Below the pieces are notes generated by a model. The model did not search any database. It worked only from the letters and a program-made list of their open reading frames with translations, and was not told where the DNA came from. A stretch of DNA of 46,544 nt from contig CANQRR010000027.1 of assembly GCA_947626285.1 (NCBI GenBank), positions 1 through 46,544 on the forward strand, read 5' to 3'. Source of the stretch: an uncultured Lachnospiraceae bacterium (GTDB taxonomy: Bacteria > Bacillota > Clostridia > Lachnospirales > Lachnospiraceae). Positions 33,575-43,340 of this stretch are shown here, one piece after another. Both the position numbers and the translations under genes were made by a program. How positions within the stretch are numbered: position 1 is the first letter of the stretch; each line of letters begins with the position of its first letter.

Positions 33575-35110
33575 CTAAAGCAGCGGCGCGAACAGCCGCA
33601 GGACGCTCTGCCAGATGCGCGGCCAGATGCCCTGGCCTCTCCAGTCCTCCACGGTGATCTCGCGGCACTCCCGGAACAGCTCCATCGCGTCCTCTTTGAT
33701 CTGCATGACCGCCTCGGTGCCGTACATCCAGACGCCGCACTCAAAGTGCAGGTACAGGCTGCGGAAGTCGAGGTTGACCGTTCCCACCACCGCGATCCGG
33801 TCGTCGCTGACGAACGACTTCGCGTGCAGGAACCCGGGCTCGTACTCAAAAATGCGCACGCCCGCCTCCAGAAGCGCCCCGTAATAGGAGCGCGTCAGCA
33901 GGAACACCAGCTTCTTGTCCGGGATGCCCGGCGTGACGATGCGCACGTCGATCCCGCTCTTCGCCGCCAGCTTCAGCGCCGTCGTCACCTCGTTGTCCGT
34001 GATCAGATACGGCGTGAAGATATAGACGTAACGCTTCGCGCGGTTGATGATGTTCAGATAAATATTCTCGCCGACCGTCTCGTGGTCGAGCGGCGTGTCC
34101 GCATAGGGCTGCACGAAGCCGTCGTCCTCAAACTCCTGCTCATGCCACACATGCGGGCGAAACTTCGCATAATTTACCTGCTCGCCGGAAAGCGCGCTCC
34201 ACATCTGCAGGAACATCACCGTGAAATTCCAGACCGCCTCGCCCTTGAGCATGATCCCGGTGTCCTTCCAGTAACCGAAGCGCTCGCGCTTGTTGATGTA
34301 CTCGTCGGCCAGGTTGATCCCGCCGGTGAAGGCTGTATAGCCGTCGATCACCGTGATCTTGCGGTGGTCGCGGTTGTTCAGGAGCACGGACGGGATCGGT
34401 ACCAGCGGATTGAACACCTCGCAGCGAATCCCGCGCCGCTGCAGCTGGAGCTGAAATTCCTGCGGCATCGTGCTGACGCAGCCCCAGTCGTCATAAATCA
34501 GGCGCACATCGAGGCCCATGCGGACCTTATTCTCAAGAATGTTGAGGATACTCTGCCACATCTCTCCGTCGTCGATGATGAAATACTCCATGAAGATGAA
34601 GTGCTCCGCCTGTTCCAGCTCCTGCAGCATCGTCGCGTACAGCTCCTCGCCGACGCGGAAGTACTTCGTCTTCGTCCCTTCGTGAAGCGGAAAGCCGGCA
34701 ACGTCGCTGATGTAGGCGGACTGCCGCGCAGCAGACTCGCTGCGCTCCCCCAAATGCTCTCTGGCGATATCGTCTTCTCCTATGTGGGCTGCGGCGTCCT
34801 TCGCGGCCTCGTCCAGTTTCTGCTGCGTCTCCTTGCCGATCCAGGTCCTCCCGAACAGCAGATAGATCACGGCGCCCACGATCGGCACCGCAAGGATCAG
34901 CGTCGTCCAGGCAAGCTTGTAGGAAGGATTGATGTCCTTGCTGGTGATCCAGAGGATCGCCACAACGCTCAGAATACTGATCAGTTCTGCGACAATGGGA
35001 AAGCGATTCCGAAGCACCGCCACCGCAAAAATGATCCAGACCACCTGCGTCAGCACGGCGACGCCGACGGTCAGCACACGCCCCAGCAGACGCTTTGACG
35101 GCTTTTTCAC
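33575..35110 (-). CDS. cls: Cardiolipin synthase
   Basis: A 511-residue membrane-bound phospholipase-D-family enzyme that joins two phosphatidylglycerols. Two N-terminal membrane helices (about 8-55) are followed by two HKD motifs, DHRKITVIDG near residue 246 and LHAKSFVSDD near 427. The GTG at 35110 has AAAGG eight bases upstream; a GTG at 35119 is also possible. It appears to be monocistronic. Confidence 0.95.
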   Translation of the reverse strand: MKKPSKRLLGRVLTVGVAVLTQVVWIIFAVAVLRNRFPIVAELISILSVVAILWITSKDINPSYKLAWTTLILAVPIVGAVIYLLFGRTWIGKETQQKLDEAAKDAAAHIGEDDIAREHLGERSESAARQSAYISDVAGFPLHEGTKTKYFRVGEELYATMLQELEQAEHFIFMEYFIIDDGEMWQSILNILENKVRMGLDVRLIYDDWGCVSTMPQEFQLQLQRRGIRCEVFNPLVPIPSVLLNNRDHRKITVIDGYTAFTGGINLADEYINKRERFGYWKDTGIMLKGEAVWNFTVMFLQMWSALSGEQVNYAKFRPHVWHEQEFEDDGFVQPYADTPLDHETVGENIYLNIINRAKRYVYIFTPYLITDNEVTTALKLAAKSGIDVRIVTPGIPDKKLVFLLTRSYYGALLEAGVRIFEYEPGFLHAKSFVSDDRIAVVGTVNLDFRSLYLHFECGVWMYGTEAVMQIKEDAMELFRECREITVEDWRGQGIWPRIWQSVLRLFAPLL

Positions 35111-35145
35111 GCTTCTCACCTTTCCTTTAAAATTTCTTTTATATC

Positions 35146-35202
35146 AAAAGTGTGCTTTTCGAAGCCCCGCAATTTTCTTACTGTATCAGAAAGCACACTT
35201 TT
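35146..35202. repeat. Perfect 13-bp inverted repeat
   Basis: AAAAGTGTGCTTT (35146-35158) and its exact complement (35190-35202) flank 31 bases between the cardiolipin synthase and rpsU. On the minus strand it lies downstream of the rpsU terminator and just upstream of cls, so it could be a secondary terminator, an operator or a mobile repeat. Confidence 0.5.
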
Positions 35203-35266
35203 GCCGCGCGCAAGCAGGCTGCAAAGCAGCATCTTCCACTCTGCGAGCTGCGCATCGGCATTCTTT

Positions 35267-35291
35267 CAGTAAACTCCGTAGGAGTTTACTG
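35267..35291. repeat. Perfect 10-bp hairpin next to the rpsU terminator
   Basis: CAGTAAACTC and GAGTTTACTG around a five-base loop, directly adjoining the rpsU terminator. On the minus strand it is preceded by a run of Ts that is the terminator's own tract, so it probably acts as a tandem second stem. Confidence 0.55.
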
Positions 35292-35320
35292 AAAAATCCC
35301 TGACCTTACGACCAGGGATT
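35291..35320 (-). terminator. Rho-independent terminator of rpsU
   Basis: On the minus strand AATCCCTG and CAGGGATT form an eight-pair stem with a 10-base loop, followed by TTTC, ten bases after the rpsU stop. Confidence 0.8.
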
Positions 35321-35329
35321 TCACATTCA

Positions 35330-35506
35330 TCAGTTGAATTTACGCTTACGAGCCGCTTCTGACTTCTTCTTGCGTCTTACGCTCGGCTTCTCATAATGCT
35401 CTCTCTTACGAATCTCCTGCTGGATACCAGCCTTCGCGCAGTTTCGTTTGAAACGGCGCAGAGCGCTGTCCAGAGTCTCGTTTTCTTTCACGATCACATT
35501 TGACAT
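35330..35506 (-). CDS. rpsU: 30S ribosomal protein S21
   Basis: A 58-residue protein beginning [20 protein letters not shown] and ending in a basic [13 protein letters not shown] tail, the unmistakable sequence of S21, a small-subunit protein near the mRNA 3' end platform. Too short for most ORF cut-offs. It has its own promoter (35587-35614) and terminator, so it is expressed alone. Confidence 0.97.
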   Translation of the reverse strand: MSNVIVKENETLDSALRRFKRNCAKAGIQQEIRKREHYEKPSVRRKKKSEAARKRKFN

Positions 35507-35586
35507 TCTCTCACACCTAACCTCCCTCCAGTTGCAGATTGTGCATAATACAACTGTCTGGGTATATTATTTATTGCACTATCACG

Positions 35587-35614
35587 AGTATATCATATTT
35601 TCTGAATTCGTCAA
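35587..35614 (-). promoter_or_regulatory. Promoter of rpsU
   Basis: TTGACG (35609-35614) and TATACT (35587-35592) on the minus strand with a 16-base spacer, about 80 bases before the start codon. Confidence 0.65.
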
Positions 35615-35651
35615 CCATTTTTGCAGAAATCTGTGCAAAAAGATGAAAAAA

Positions 35652-38291
35652 TCAGGAGATCTGCCCCGCCAACACTTCCTTCGCCTTCGCAAGCGCGTCC
35701 CCGATGCCCGCCGGATTCTTGCCGCCGGCCTGCGCCATGTTCGGGCGTCCGCCGCCTCCGCCGCCGACCAACGCCGCAATGCCTTTGATCAGATTGCCCG
35801 CGTGCGCGCCCTGCTTCATCGCTCCGTCCGTCGCCGTCGCCATGAGGTTGACCTTTCCGTCGATCACCGAAGCCAACAGCACCACGCCCTCGCCGAGCTT
35901 CTCCTTCAGCTGGTCGCCAAGCTCGCGCAGGCCGTTCATGTCCACGCCTTCCAGCTTCGACGCGAGCAGCTTCACGCCGGACACCTCGCAAACCTGATCC
36001 ATCACGTCACCGAGCGCGTCCTTCGCGAGTTTGCTCTTGAGCGACTCGTTCTCGCTCATCACGCTCTTCAGCTCCGCCTGCAGAGATGCGATCTTCCCGG
36101 ACAGCTCCGCCGGAGTCGTCTTCAGCAGCTTTGCCGCCTCCAGAAGCTCTTTCTCCACATTCTTATAATAAGCAAACACGCCCTTGCCGGTCAGCGCCTC
36201 GATCCTGCGCACGCCGGCCGCGATGCCGGACTCGGACACGATCTTGAAGGTTGCGATCTCCGCCGTGTTGCCCACATGCGTGCCGCCGCAGAGCTCCTTC
36301 GAAAAATCGCCCATCGACACGACGCGCACCTCGTCGCCGTACTTTTCTCCAAAGAGCGCCATCGCGCCCGTCTTCTTCGCGTCCTCGATGCCCATGATCT
36401 TCGTCTCGACCGGAAGCCCCGCCGCGATCTCTGCGTTGACGATCGCTTCCACCTTCTCGAGCTCTTCCGGCGTCATCGCCTGGAAATGCGCAAAGTCAAA
36501 ACGCAGCCGGTCCGGCGTCACCAGGGAACCCTTCTGCTCGACATGAGAGCCGAGCACCGTCTTCAGCGCCTTCTGGAGCAGATGCGTCGCACTGTGGTTC
36601 TTGCAGGTGTCTTTCCTGCCCTCCGGCTCAACGGAAAGCGTCACCGTATCGCCGGTCTTGATCATGCCCTCAGCCATATAGCCAACGTGCCCGTATTTGC
36701 CTCCGAGCAGATGGATCGTATCTTCCACGATAAACTTGCCGGCCGCGCAGGAGATCGTGCCTTTGTCTCCCTCCTGACCGCCCATCGTCCCGTAGAACGG
36801 CGTCTTCTCCGTGATCACAGTGCCGCGCACGCCCTCCGTGAGCGCCTCGGTCAGCTCCATCTCCGTCGTCAGCACGGTGATCTTCGAGTCGCAGATCAGA
36901 GAATCATAGCCGACGAACTCCGTCGTGATCTCCGCCGGAATCTGATCGTAGACCGTCGCGTCCGCGCCCATGTAGTTCGTCGTGCCGCGCGCCTTGCGGG
37001 CCTTTGTCCGCTGCTCCTCCATGCAGACCTTAAAGCCTTCCTCATCGATCGAATAGCCCTTCTCTTCGAGGATCTCCCTGGTCAGATCGAGCGGGAATCC
37101 GTACGTATCGTAAAGCACGAATGCGTCTTTACCCTCGAGCGTCTTCGCGCCCTTCTTCTCAAGCTCCGCCTCCATATCGGAAAGGATGCTTAAGCCCTGG
37201 TCGATCGTGCGGCTGAACTTGTCCTCCTCCTGGGAAAGCACCTTAAAGATGAACTCCTTCTTCTCCTCCAGCTCCGGATAACCGTCCTTCGAGCCCTCGA
37301 TCACAGTCTCGCTCAGCTTCGAGAGGAAACCTCCTTCGATGCCGAGCATTCTCCCGTGGCGCGCGGCACGGCGGATCAGACGGCGCAGCACATAGCCGCG
37401 GCCCTCGTTCGTCGGCATGATGCCGTCTGAGATCATGAACGTCGCGGAGCGGATGTGGTCGACAATCAAACGGATCGAGATGTCCTTCTTCTCGTCGGTC
37501 TTATACTGCACATGGGCGAACTCACAGACCTTGTCGCGCAGCGCCTGGATCGTGTCCACGTCGAAGATGGAATCCACCTCCTGCACCACGACGGCCAGAC
37601 GCTCGAGCCCCATGCCCGTGTCAATGTTCTTCTGGGTCAGCAGCTCATAATTGCCCTTCCCGTCGTTCTCAAACTGGGTAAAGACGTTGTTCCAGACCTC
37701 GATGTAGCGGTCGCAGTCGCAGCCCACCGTGCAGGTCGGCTTGCCGCAGCCGTACTTCTCCCCGCGGTCATAGTAAATCTCCGAGCACGGTCCGCACGGG
37801 CCCGCGCCGTGCTCCCAGAAATTGTCCTCCTTGCCGAAACGGAAGATGCGGTCCTCCGGGATCCCGATCTGCTCGTGCCAGATGTCCCAGGCCTCGTCGT
37901 CCTCTAAGTACACGGACGGATAGAGACGGTTCGGGTCCAGTCCGACCACCTCCGTCAAAAATTCCCACGACCAGGCGATCGCCTCTTTCTTAAAATAGTC
38001 GCCGAACGAAAAGTTTCCGAGCATCTCAAAGAACGTGCCGTGGCGCGCGGTCTTGCCCACATTCTCGATATCCCCGGTACGAATGCATTTCTGGCAGGTG
38101 GCGACCCTGCGCTTCGGCGGAATCTCCGCTCCCGTAAAATAAGGCTTCAGCGGCGCCATGCCCGCGTTGATCAGCAGCAGGCTCTTGTCATTGTGCGGCA
38201 CCAGCGAAAAGCTGTTCATCACCAGATGGTCCTTGCTTCTGAAAAAGTCCAGAAACATCTTTCTCAGTTCATTTACTCCGTATTTCTCCAC
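35652..38291 (-). CDS. alaS: Alanyl-tRNA synthetase
   Basis: A full-length 879-residue enzyme that charges tRNA-Ala. The class II catalytic domain starts at residue 1 (LRKMFLDFF, then MAPLKPYFTG). The editing domain has its zinc ligands in HSATH near residue 564 and CGGTH near 667. The C-terminal oligomerisation domain ends in a glycine-rich GGGGGRPNMAQAGG. Start is GTG at 38291 after GGAGG. I found no T-box leader in the 116 bases upstream. Confidence 0.97.
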   Translation of the reverse strand: MEKYGVNELRKMFLDFFRSKDHLVMNSFSLVPHNDKSLLLINAGMAPLKPYFTGAEIPPKRRVATCQKCIRTGDIENVGKTARHGTFFEMLGNFSFGDYFKKEAIAWSWEFLTEVVGLDPNRLYPSVYLEDDEAWDIWHEQIGIPEDRIFRFGKEDNFWEHGAGPCGPCSEIYYDRGEKYGCGKPTCTVGCDCDRYIEVWNNVFTQFENDGKGNYELLTQKNIDTGMGLERLAVVVQEVDSIFDVDTIQALRDKVCEFAHVQYKTDEKKDISIRLIVDHIRSATFMISDGIMPTNEGRGYVLRRLIRRAARHGRMLGIEGGFLSKLSETVIEGSKDGYPELEEKKEFIFKVLSQEEDKFSRTIDQGLSILSDMEAELEKKGAKTLEGKDAFVLYDTYGFPLDLTREILEEKGYSIDEEGFKVCMEEQRTKARKARGTTNYMGADATVYDQIPAEITTEFVGYDSLICDSKITVLTTEMELTEALTEGVRGTVITEKTPFYGTMGGQEGDKGTISCAAGKFIVEDTIHLLGGKYGHVGYMAEGMIKTGDTVTLSVEPEGRKDTCKNHSATHLLQKALKTVLGSHVEQKGSLVTPDRLRFDFAHFQAMTPEELEKVEAIVNAEIAAGLPVETKIMGIEDAKKTGAMALFGEKYGDEVRVVSMGDFSKELCGGTHVGNTAEIATFKIVSESGIAAGVRRIEALTGKGVFAYYKNVEKELLEAAKLLKTTPAELSGKIASLQAELKSVMSENESLKSKLAKDALGDVMDQVCEVSGVKLLASKLEGVDMNGLRELGDQLKEKLGEGVVLLASVIDGKVNLMATATDGAMKQGAHAGNLIKGIAALVGGGGGGRPNMAQAGGKNPAGIGDALAKAKEVLAGQIS

Positions 38292-38407
38292 GATCTTTCC
38301 TCCAGCTTTCTATTCTCTTATATTTTTGCCACAAAAGACTGACGCAAAACAAAATTTCGCCGGGCAAAACCTGGCAAATGGTTCACGACAGTCTCTATTT
38401 TACGCCT

Positions 38408-38557
38408 CTATTTGGTCTCCTGCTGCGGCTGATCCGCCCGCTTCGCGTCCTTGCGGTCGCGCAGCTTCTTTCCACAGAAGATCGCGCCGATCGCGATTCC
38501 CGCCAGGATCACCAGCTCAACCAGCTCGACGATGAATTCACCCAAAAATGCTGCCAT
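38408..38557 (-). CDS. 49-residue single-span membrane protein
   Basis: MAAFLGEFIVELVELVILAG begins a protein with one membrane helix (about 5-30) and a charged, basic C-terminal tail (KKLRDRKDAKRADQ). GGGAGG precedes the ATG at 38557. Small proteins of this pattern are widespread in Lachnospiraceae and have no proven role. It is 116 bases upstream of alaS and may share its transcript. Confidence 0.7.
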   Translation of the reverse strand: MAAFLGEFIVELVELVILAGIAIGAIFCGKKLRDRKDAKRADQPQQETK

Positions 38558-38661
38558 GTCGGCCTCCCTCTTTCTTCCATTCGTTGAAATACTTGTACAT
38601 CTTACCACATAGCGATTTGATTTTCAACTCAAGTTTATGCCGGACGGAACCGCACGGTACC

Positions 38662-39138
38662 TCACACGCAAACTTCATCCTCAATCAGATCCTCCCCGTC
38701 CGCCGCGCTCGTCGCGAGCTTGTCGCAGCGCTCGTTCTCCGGGTGGCCGTCATGTCCCTTCACCCAGATATACTGAATGTCGTGCGGCTTCGCGGCCTCC
38801 AGAAGCCGCGTCCAGAGATCCACATTCTTGACCGGCTCGTTCTTGCCGCGCTTCCAGCCCTTTTTCACCCAGCTGTCAATCCAGTGCTGGTTGAAAGCGT
38901 TGACCAGATACTGGGAATCCGAATACAACTCCACCTCGCAGGGGCGCTTCAGCGCTTCCAGCCCGACGATCGCCGCCATCAGCTCCATGCGATTGTTCGT
39001 TGTCTTCCGATATCCCCTGGAAAACTCCTGCTCATGCAGGTTGCCGCGCGGGTCCACATACTGTAGGATCGTCCCATAACCGCCCGGCCCGTCCGGGTTG
39101 CCGCGCGCGGCGCCGTCCGTAAAAATTTTCACTAACAT
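38662..39138 (-). CDS. rnhA: Ribonuclease HI
   Basis: A 158-residue enzyme that removes RNA from RNA-DNA hybrids. Catalytic residues are visible: D8 (FTDGAA), E52 (NNRMELMAA), D74 (YSDSQY) and D139 (NERCDKLA). The basic [16 protein letters not shown] handle is present. ATG at 39138 with GGAGGAG upstream is chosen over a longer frame and overlaps the upstream gene's end by seven bases. Confidence 0.95.
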   Translation of the reverse strand: MLVKIFTDGAARGNPDGPGGYGTILQYVDPRGNLHEQEFSRGYRKTTNNRMELMAAIVGLEALKRPCEVELYSDSQYLVNAFNQHWIDSWVKKGWKRGKNEPVKNVDLWTRLLEAAKPHDIQYIWVKGHDGHPENERCDKLATSAADGEDLIEDEVCV

Positions 39139-41045
39139 TGCGTCTCCTCCGGCGTTTGCCTGTTTGCTCCTCCCAAAAGGCAGAGCCCAATCAGATACGG
39201 CGCTGTGTAAAACAGCGGCATGATATAGCGCTTGTTTCCATTTGCCGGGCAGATCAGCAGGACCGCAACAGACAGGAGCGCCGCAAGCCCGACCACAAAA
39301 AACAGATACTTTCTTTTGCACGCCATGTGAAAGAAATAGTAAAATATGATCCATGGATAGATTCCGACAGAAAAGAACAGTCCAACCACCGGCAATCTCT
39401 GTAACAGTTTTAAAACATAGCTTATTATCTTTCGCGCGGGCTGTGTCTTTGCTGACAGTTCTATATGAATCTCCGCATCCTCCTTGTAGACTGGTTCCAG
39501 CTTAAAATCCAGATATACGATACTCTTCCTGTATGATGGGTAAAAAAAGCGGTAACTGTTATTTAAAGTCGCTTCCACATAAATATTCGGATGACGCAAA
39601 AACATCCGAAGCCAAACGGAAAAGTATGCTTTAAGCTCCTCCTGTGTGCTTGCCTGATTAAAACGATATTTGATCGGGTCTGACAGATTCGGATCATAAA
39701 ACTGCGCAAGCTCCTCATAGGGAAGAATTCTATTGATCACCTCTTTTTCTTCCTCTGTCACATCCTCCGGATAATATTTGAGATACCGCGCGGTCTGCTG
39801 AAAAAAGCTTCCCAGCATTTCCTGTCTGCCGGCCGGCGCCACCTTCCACGCGGGCAACAGGATCTGCGTCCACACCAACTGAAACAGGACGATCGGCAGT
39901 ACAAATGAAAGGAGAACCGAACGCCATCTGCGGCGGTAGACCAGCAATATCACAAGAGCGATTACCGCCATGATATAAACGCCCTGACTCCGAAACAACA
40001 TCATCAGGAGTGTATTTAAAAACAATATCACCTGAAACCCTTTTTTTCGAAAACACTCTCCCTCTGTCCGCACGATCTCAAACAAAAGCATTGTTGTCAT
40101 CAGACAAGACACGGAAAAAAGCGTGTCTTTCAGCATACAGATCGCATATAAGGGATACACAGGAAACAACGCGACAAGCAAAAGCCCCGCCTTCAAAAGC
40201 TTCTCCGGCAATCCGGCTTTCCACAGCTGAAAACACATACCGGCGAGCACTGTAGCGATCAGGATCATCTGCAATATCGTATACAGGGCGATCCCATAGG
40301 AAATGTTCCCGAGCCAAACGCCAAGTTTCGCAAAACTTCCCCAGAGAACCGTCGTGAAAAAAGGAAAATGATTGGTGAGATAAATATCGTCGCCCTGCAC
40401 CGGCGTCATAATAAGAGACCATGTGCGACGGCCAAAAAACTGAGCAATCTGATCGTGCGTATCCACATTGCCCGTTCCCGGATAATAGACCACAAAATAC
40501 GGCAGCCAGCAGAGCAGAATAAACAGTACCGCCAGACCAAAGCGCTTCGCCGACAGCACTTTTTTCTCCTTATCTTCATCGGCTGTCTCAGAGATCCGGT
40601 CCGCCAGATGAAAGAGTGCCAGAAGCAGGTAATACGCCGCGATCGACGTCCCAAAAATGACGAACATCGCCCTGAGCAGAATAAAGCGCGAACCGAAAAC
40701 CTCCACCCAGCTGTCGGAATCGGAATAGGATCGGCAAAACAGCTGTACAGCGGAAAAAAAGACAGCAAAAACTTTCGCCAGACCCCGTTCGTGCTTTTCA
40801 AATGTCCAGCTCGATATAAGCGCGATCAAAACCGCGATCAACACCGTAAGCACGGACAAAACAACCGTATCCTTTGAGATGGAGTTCGTGATGCGGACCA
40901 GACACTGGAGCCCTGTGGAGAGATTTTTCTTCACTCGTTCGGACAACGCGGCGGATTCTACACTCGTGGAGCAGGTCAGCGCGATCGCAGAAAGAAATGC
41001 CATGCCCCCGTTTCGCAGGGCGCGGCTCTTCGTCTTACTTTCCAT
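39132..41045 (-). CDS. DUF6020-type polytopic membrane protein (glycosyltransferase-like)
   Basis: A 637-residue protein with about twelve or more hydrophobic segments. The loop [29 protein letters not shown] (about 180-210) contains an acidic NVDTHDQ that, as in GT-C fold transferases, could be catalytic. I recall this pattern from DUF6020 proteins of Clostridia. It overlaps the upstream family 2 glycosyltransferase by 11 bases, consistent with a lipid-linked sugar being made by one and used by the other. Function is inferred. Confidence 0.78.
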   Translation of the reverse strand: MESKTKSRALRNGGMAFLSAIALTCSTSVESAALSERVKKNLSTGLQCLVRITNSISKDTVVLSVLTVLIAVLIALISSWTFEKHERGLAKVFAVFFSAVQLFCRSYSDSDSWVEVFGSRFILLRAMFVIFGTSIAAYYLLLALFHLADRISETADEDKEKKVLSAKRFGLAVLFILLCWLPYFVVYYPGTGNVDTHDQIAQFFGRRTWSLIMTPVQGDDIYLTNHFPFFTTVLWGSFAKLGVWLGNISYGIALYTILQMILIATVLAGMCFQLWKAGLPEKLLKAGLLLVALFPVYPLYAICMLKDTLFSVSCLMTTMLLFEIVRTEGECFRKKGFQVILFLNTLLMMLFRSQGVYIMAVIALVILLVYRRRWRSVLLSFVLPIVLFQLVWTQILLPAWKVAPAGRQEMLGSFFQQTARYLKYYPEDVTEEEKEVINRILPYEELAQFYDPNLSDPIKYRFNQASTQEELKAYFSVWLRMFLRHPNIYVEATLNNSYRFFYPSYRKSIVYLDFKLEPVYKEDAEIHIELSAKTQPARKIISYVLKLLQRLPVVGLFFSVGIYPWIIFYYFFHMACKRKYLFFVVGLAALLSVAVLLICPANGNKRYIMPLFYTAPYLIGLCLLGGANRQTPEETQC

Positions 41046-41997
41046 CTCCGCTCTCCTCCGTCTTTTTCAAGTACCGATACCATCTGTCCGCTTTCAAAAG
41101 TTCCATCTCAAACTCCTGCCGTTTCTTCTGTACCATGTTCTGAAGGATAAGGCCGGCGGACAACGCATGCAGCGCCGCCATTCCCACAAAACCGCACACG
41201 ATCAACGTGGGAAACTTCGGCACCTGCCCGGTGACCAGATATTCCCCCACGATCGGGATAAAAAAGATCACTGACAAAAACCCGAGAACCAGCGCGATCA
41301 GTCCGAAAAAGTAGAACGGCCTATAATTACAGTATAATTTCACGACCGTCTGCAAAACCTTCAGTCCGTCCGTGTAGGTATTCAGCTTCGACGCGCTGCC
41401 CTCCGGCCTGTCCCTGTAGTTTACCGCAACCTGCTCCAGCCGCATGTTTTTATCGACAGCATGGATCGTCATCTCCGTCTCTATCTCAAATCCTTTGGAC
41501 AGCACCGGAAACGTCTTGACAAACTGGTAGTCGAACGCCCGATATCCGGTCATGATGTCTTTGATCTCTGTGCGAAACATCATATTGATCGCCTTGCGGA
41601 CAAGCACGTTCCCAAAGTTATGGAATTTTCTTTTGTTTTCATTAAAATAAGTGGCGGACAGGCGATCGCCGATCACCATGTCGGCCCTTTTATCCTGTAT
41701 GAGCTCTACCATCTGCGGCGCCGCTTCCGCCGGGTAGGTGTCGTCTCCGTCCACCATGAGATAACAGTCGGCGTCTATCTCACGAAACATTCTCCGAATC
41801 ACGTTCCCCTTCCCCTGCGAATATTCGTGCCGCACGACCGCTCCCGCCGCGCGGGCCTTTTCCGCCGTATGGTCTGAGGAGTTGTTGTCGTAGACATAGA
41901 TCACCGCGTCCGGGAGCGCCGTTCTGAAGTCAGAAACTACTTTTGCAATTGTTTTTTCCTCATTGTAGCATGGGATCAGAACTGCGATCTTATCCAT
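41035..41997 (-). CDS. Membrane-anchored family 2 glycosyltransferase (polyprenyl-phosphate sugar synthase type)
   Basis: A 320-residue enzyme with a GT-A domain (IAVLIPCYNEEKTI near residue 3, VDGDDTYP near 85, GYRAFDYQFVKTFP) and two C-terminal membrane helices (about 230-300), as in dolichol/undecaprenyl-phosphate sugar synthases. ATG at 41997 has AAGGAG upstream. It is the first gene of the operon and probably supplies the lipid-linked sugar for the DUF6020 protein downstream. Confidence 0.88.
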   Translation of the reverse strand: MDKIAVLIPCYNEEKTIAKVVSDFRTALPDAVIYVYDNNSSDHTAEKARAAGAVVRHEYSQGKGNVIRRMFREIDADCYLMVDGDDTYPAEAAPQMVELIQDKRADMVIGDRLSATYFNENKRKFHNFGNVLVRKAINMMFRTEIKDIMTGYRAFDYQFVKTFPVLSKGFEIETEMTIHAVDKNMRLEQVAVNYRDRPEGSASKLNTYTDGLKVLQTVVKLYCNYRPFYFFGLIALVLGFLSVIFFIPIVGEYLVTGQVPKFPTLIVCGFVGMAALHALSAGLILQNMVQKKRQEFEMELLKADRWYRYLKKTEESGDGK

Positions 41998-42030
41998 TCC
42001 CGGTGTCTCCTTTGCGTTTCGTTTCACTTT

Positions 42031-42059
42031 ATTATAGAGGGAAACATTTTATTATTCAA
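42031..42059 (-). promoter_or_regulatory. Promoter of the glycosyltransferase operon
   Basis: TTGAAT (42054-42059) and a perfect TATAAT (42031-42036) on the minus strand with a 17-base spacer, about 34 bases before the start codon. Confidence 0.7.
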
Positions 42060-42071
42060 TACTTTTTAAAG

Positions 42072-42114
42072 GACAGGTTCGCAGAAAATTTAAATGACAG
42101 GTTCACTGAAAATT
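42072..42114. repeat. Tandem direct repeat between divergent promoters
   Basis: Two 19-base copies with a 24-base period share GACAGGTTC followed by GAAAATT (42072-42090 and 42096-42114; 17 of 19 identical). They sit between the -35 boxes of the glycosyltransferase and DAHP synthase promoters, a natural position for a regulator. Confidence 0.6.
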
Positions 42115-42117
42115 GTG

Positions 42118-42146
42118 TCGACATTTTCCGGGATATATATTATAAT
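42118..42146 (+). promoter_or_regulatory. Promoter of the DAHP synthase gene
   Basis: TCGACA (42118-42123) and a perfect TATAAT (42141-42146) with a 17-base spacer. The leader of about 110 bases contains a GCGGAC/GTCCGC hairpin near 42207 but no T-box or T tract was recognised. Confidence 0.7.
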
Positions 42147-42262
42147 GTGCATTGTTATGTGCAAAGACATGCCGCATTCCCTGTTCAGGCAGGCTTTTTT
42201 GCGGCGCGCGGACAGGTAGTCCGCATCTTATGTCAATCTAAAACACAGATCGAGGTATGGAA

Positions 42263-43297
42263 ATGGCAATAAATTTTGTGAAAAAGCTTCTGATCCCGGC
42301 GGAGGTCAAAAAACAGTATCCGCTCTCTGAAAAGGTAATCTCCATTAAGAAGGAAAGAGACGCCGAGATTCGCGACGTCTTTACCGGAAAATCGAACAAG
42401 TTCATCCTGATCATCGGCCCATGCTCCGCGGACGATGTAAACGCAGTCATGGACTATATGCAACGTCTGGCAAAAGTGCAGAATAAGGTCGGCGACCGGC
42501 TGATCCTGATCCCGCGCATTTACACAAACAAGCCTCGCACGACCGGCGAAGGCTACAAGGGCCTGATGCACCAACCGGACCCGGAAAAGAAGCCGGATGT
42601 GTTCGCAGGCATCGTCGCGATGCGCAAACTGCATGCGGCTGCGATCGAAGAGACGGGCCTGACGGCGGCCGATGAGATGCTCTACCCGGAGAACTGGCGC
42701 TATCTGGACGATCTGCTCTCCTATGTGGCGATCGGCGCGCGCTCCGTGGAGGATCAGCACCACCGCATGACGGTCAGCGGCATGGACGTGCCCGCCGGCA
42801 TGAAGAACCCGACGAGCGGCGACCTCTCCGTCATGCTGAACTCTGTCGTAGCGGCGCAGGCGAAGCACAACTTCATCTACCGCGGCTGGGACGTGAACAC
42901 GGATGGCAACAAGCTGGCGCACGTCGTGCTGCGCGGCGCGACGAACAAGCACGGCAATTCGATCCCGAACTATCACTACGAAGATTTGAAACTGCTGCTC
43001 GACCTGTATCAGCAGAGGGATCTGAAAAATCCGGCAGCCATCATCGACACGAACCACTCAAACTCCGGCAAACAGTATCTGGAGCAGATCCGCATCGCCA
43101 AAGAGGTGTTGCACAGCCGCAATTACAACCCGGATCTCAAAAAGCTGGTGAAGGGCTTCATGATCGAGAGCTACATCGAGGACGGCGCGCAGCCCGTCGG
43201 TTCCGACTGCCACGTCTACGGCAAGTCCATCACCGATCCCTGTCTCGGCTGGGAGAAGTCCGAAAAGCTGATCTACGACATCTACAAAGACTGCTGA
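42263..43297 (+). CDS. 3-deoxy-7-phosphoheptulonate (DAHP) synthase, class I
   Basis: A 344-residue enzyme joining phosphoenolpyruvate and erythrose-4-phosphate, the first step of the shikimate pathway. Conserved blocks: LIIGPCSADD, RIYTNKPRTTGEGYKGL, GARSVEDQHHR, IIDTNHSNSGKQ and VGSDCHVYG. I prefer the ATG at 42263 because GAGG lies seven bases upstream, whereas the ATG at 42257 is too close. It is of the AroF/G/H feedback-regulated type, but the inhibitor cannot be read. It is the only long plus-strand gene. Confidence 0.95.
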   Translation: MAINFVKKLLIPAEVKKQYPLSEKVISIKKERDAEIRDVFTGKSNKFILIIGPCSADDVNAVMDYMQRLAKVQNKVGDRLILIPRIYTNKPRTTGEGYKGLMHQPDPEKKPDVFAGIVAMRKLHAAAIEETGLTAADEMLYPENWRYLDDLLSYVAIGARSVEDQHHRMTVSGMDVPAGMKNPTSGDLSVMLNSVVAAQAKHNFIYRGWDVNTDGNKLAHVVLRGATNKHGNSIPNYHYEDLKLLLDLYQQRDLKNPAAIIDTNHSNSGKQYLEQIRIAKEVLHSRNYNPDLKKLVKGFMIESYIEDGAQPVGSDCHVYGKSITDPCLGWEKSEKLIYDIYKDC

Positions 43298-43340
43298 AAC
43301 TCCGTATCTACGACCATAGAATAATCCGGCGCCGCATGTG

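Noticed and set aside
33557-37193. Plus-strand frames of 513 and 581 residues
   Set aside because: These are antisense to cardiolipin synthase, rpsU and alaS. The second would also run through the rpsU promoter.
38292-38407. Possible T-box leader for alaS
   Set aside because: The interval is only 116 bases and I find neither the conserved T-box sequence nor a terminator with antiterminator.
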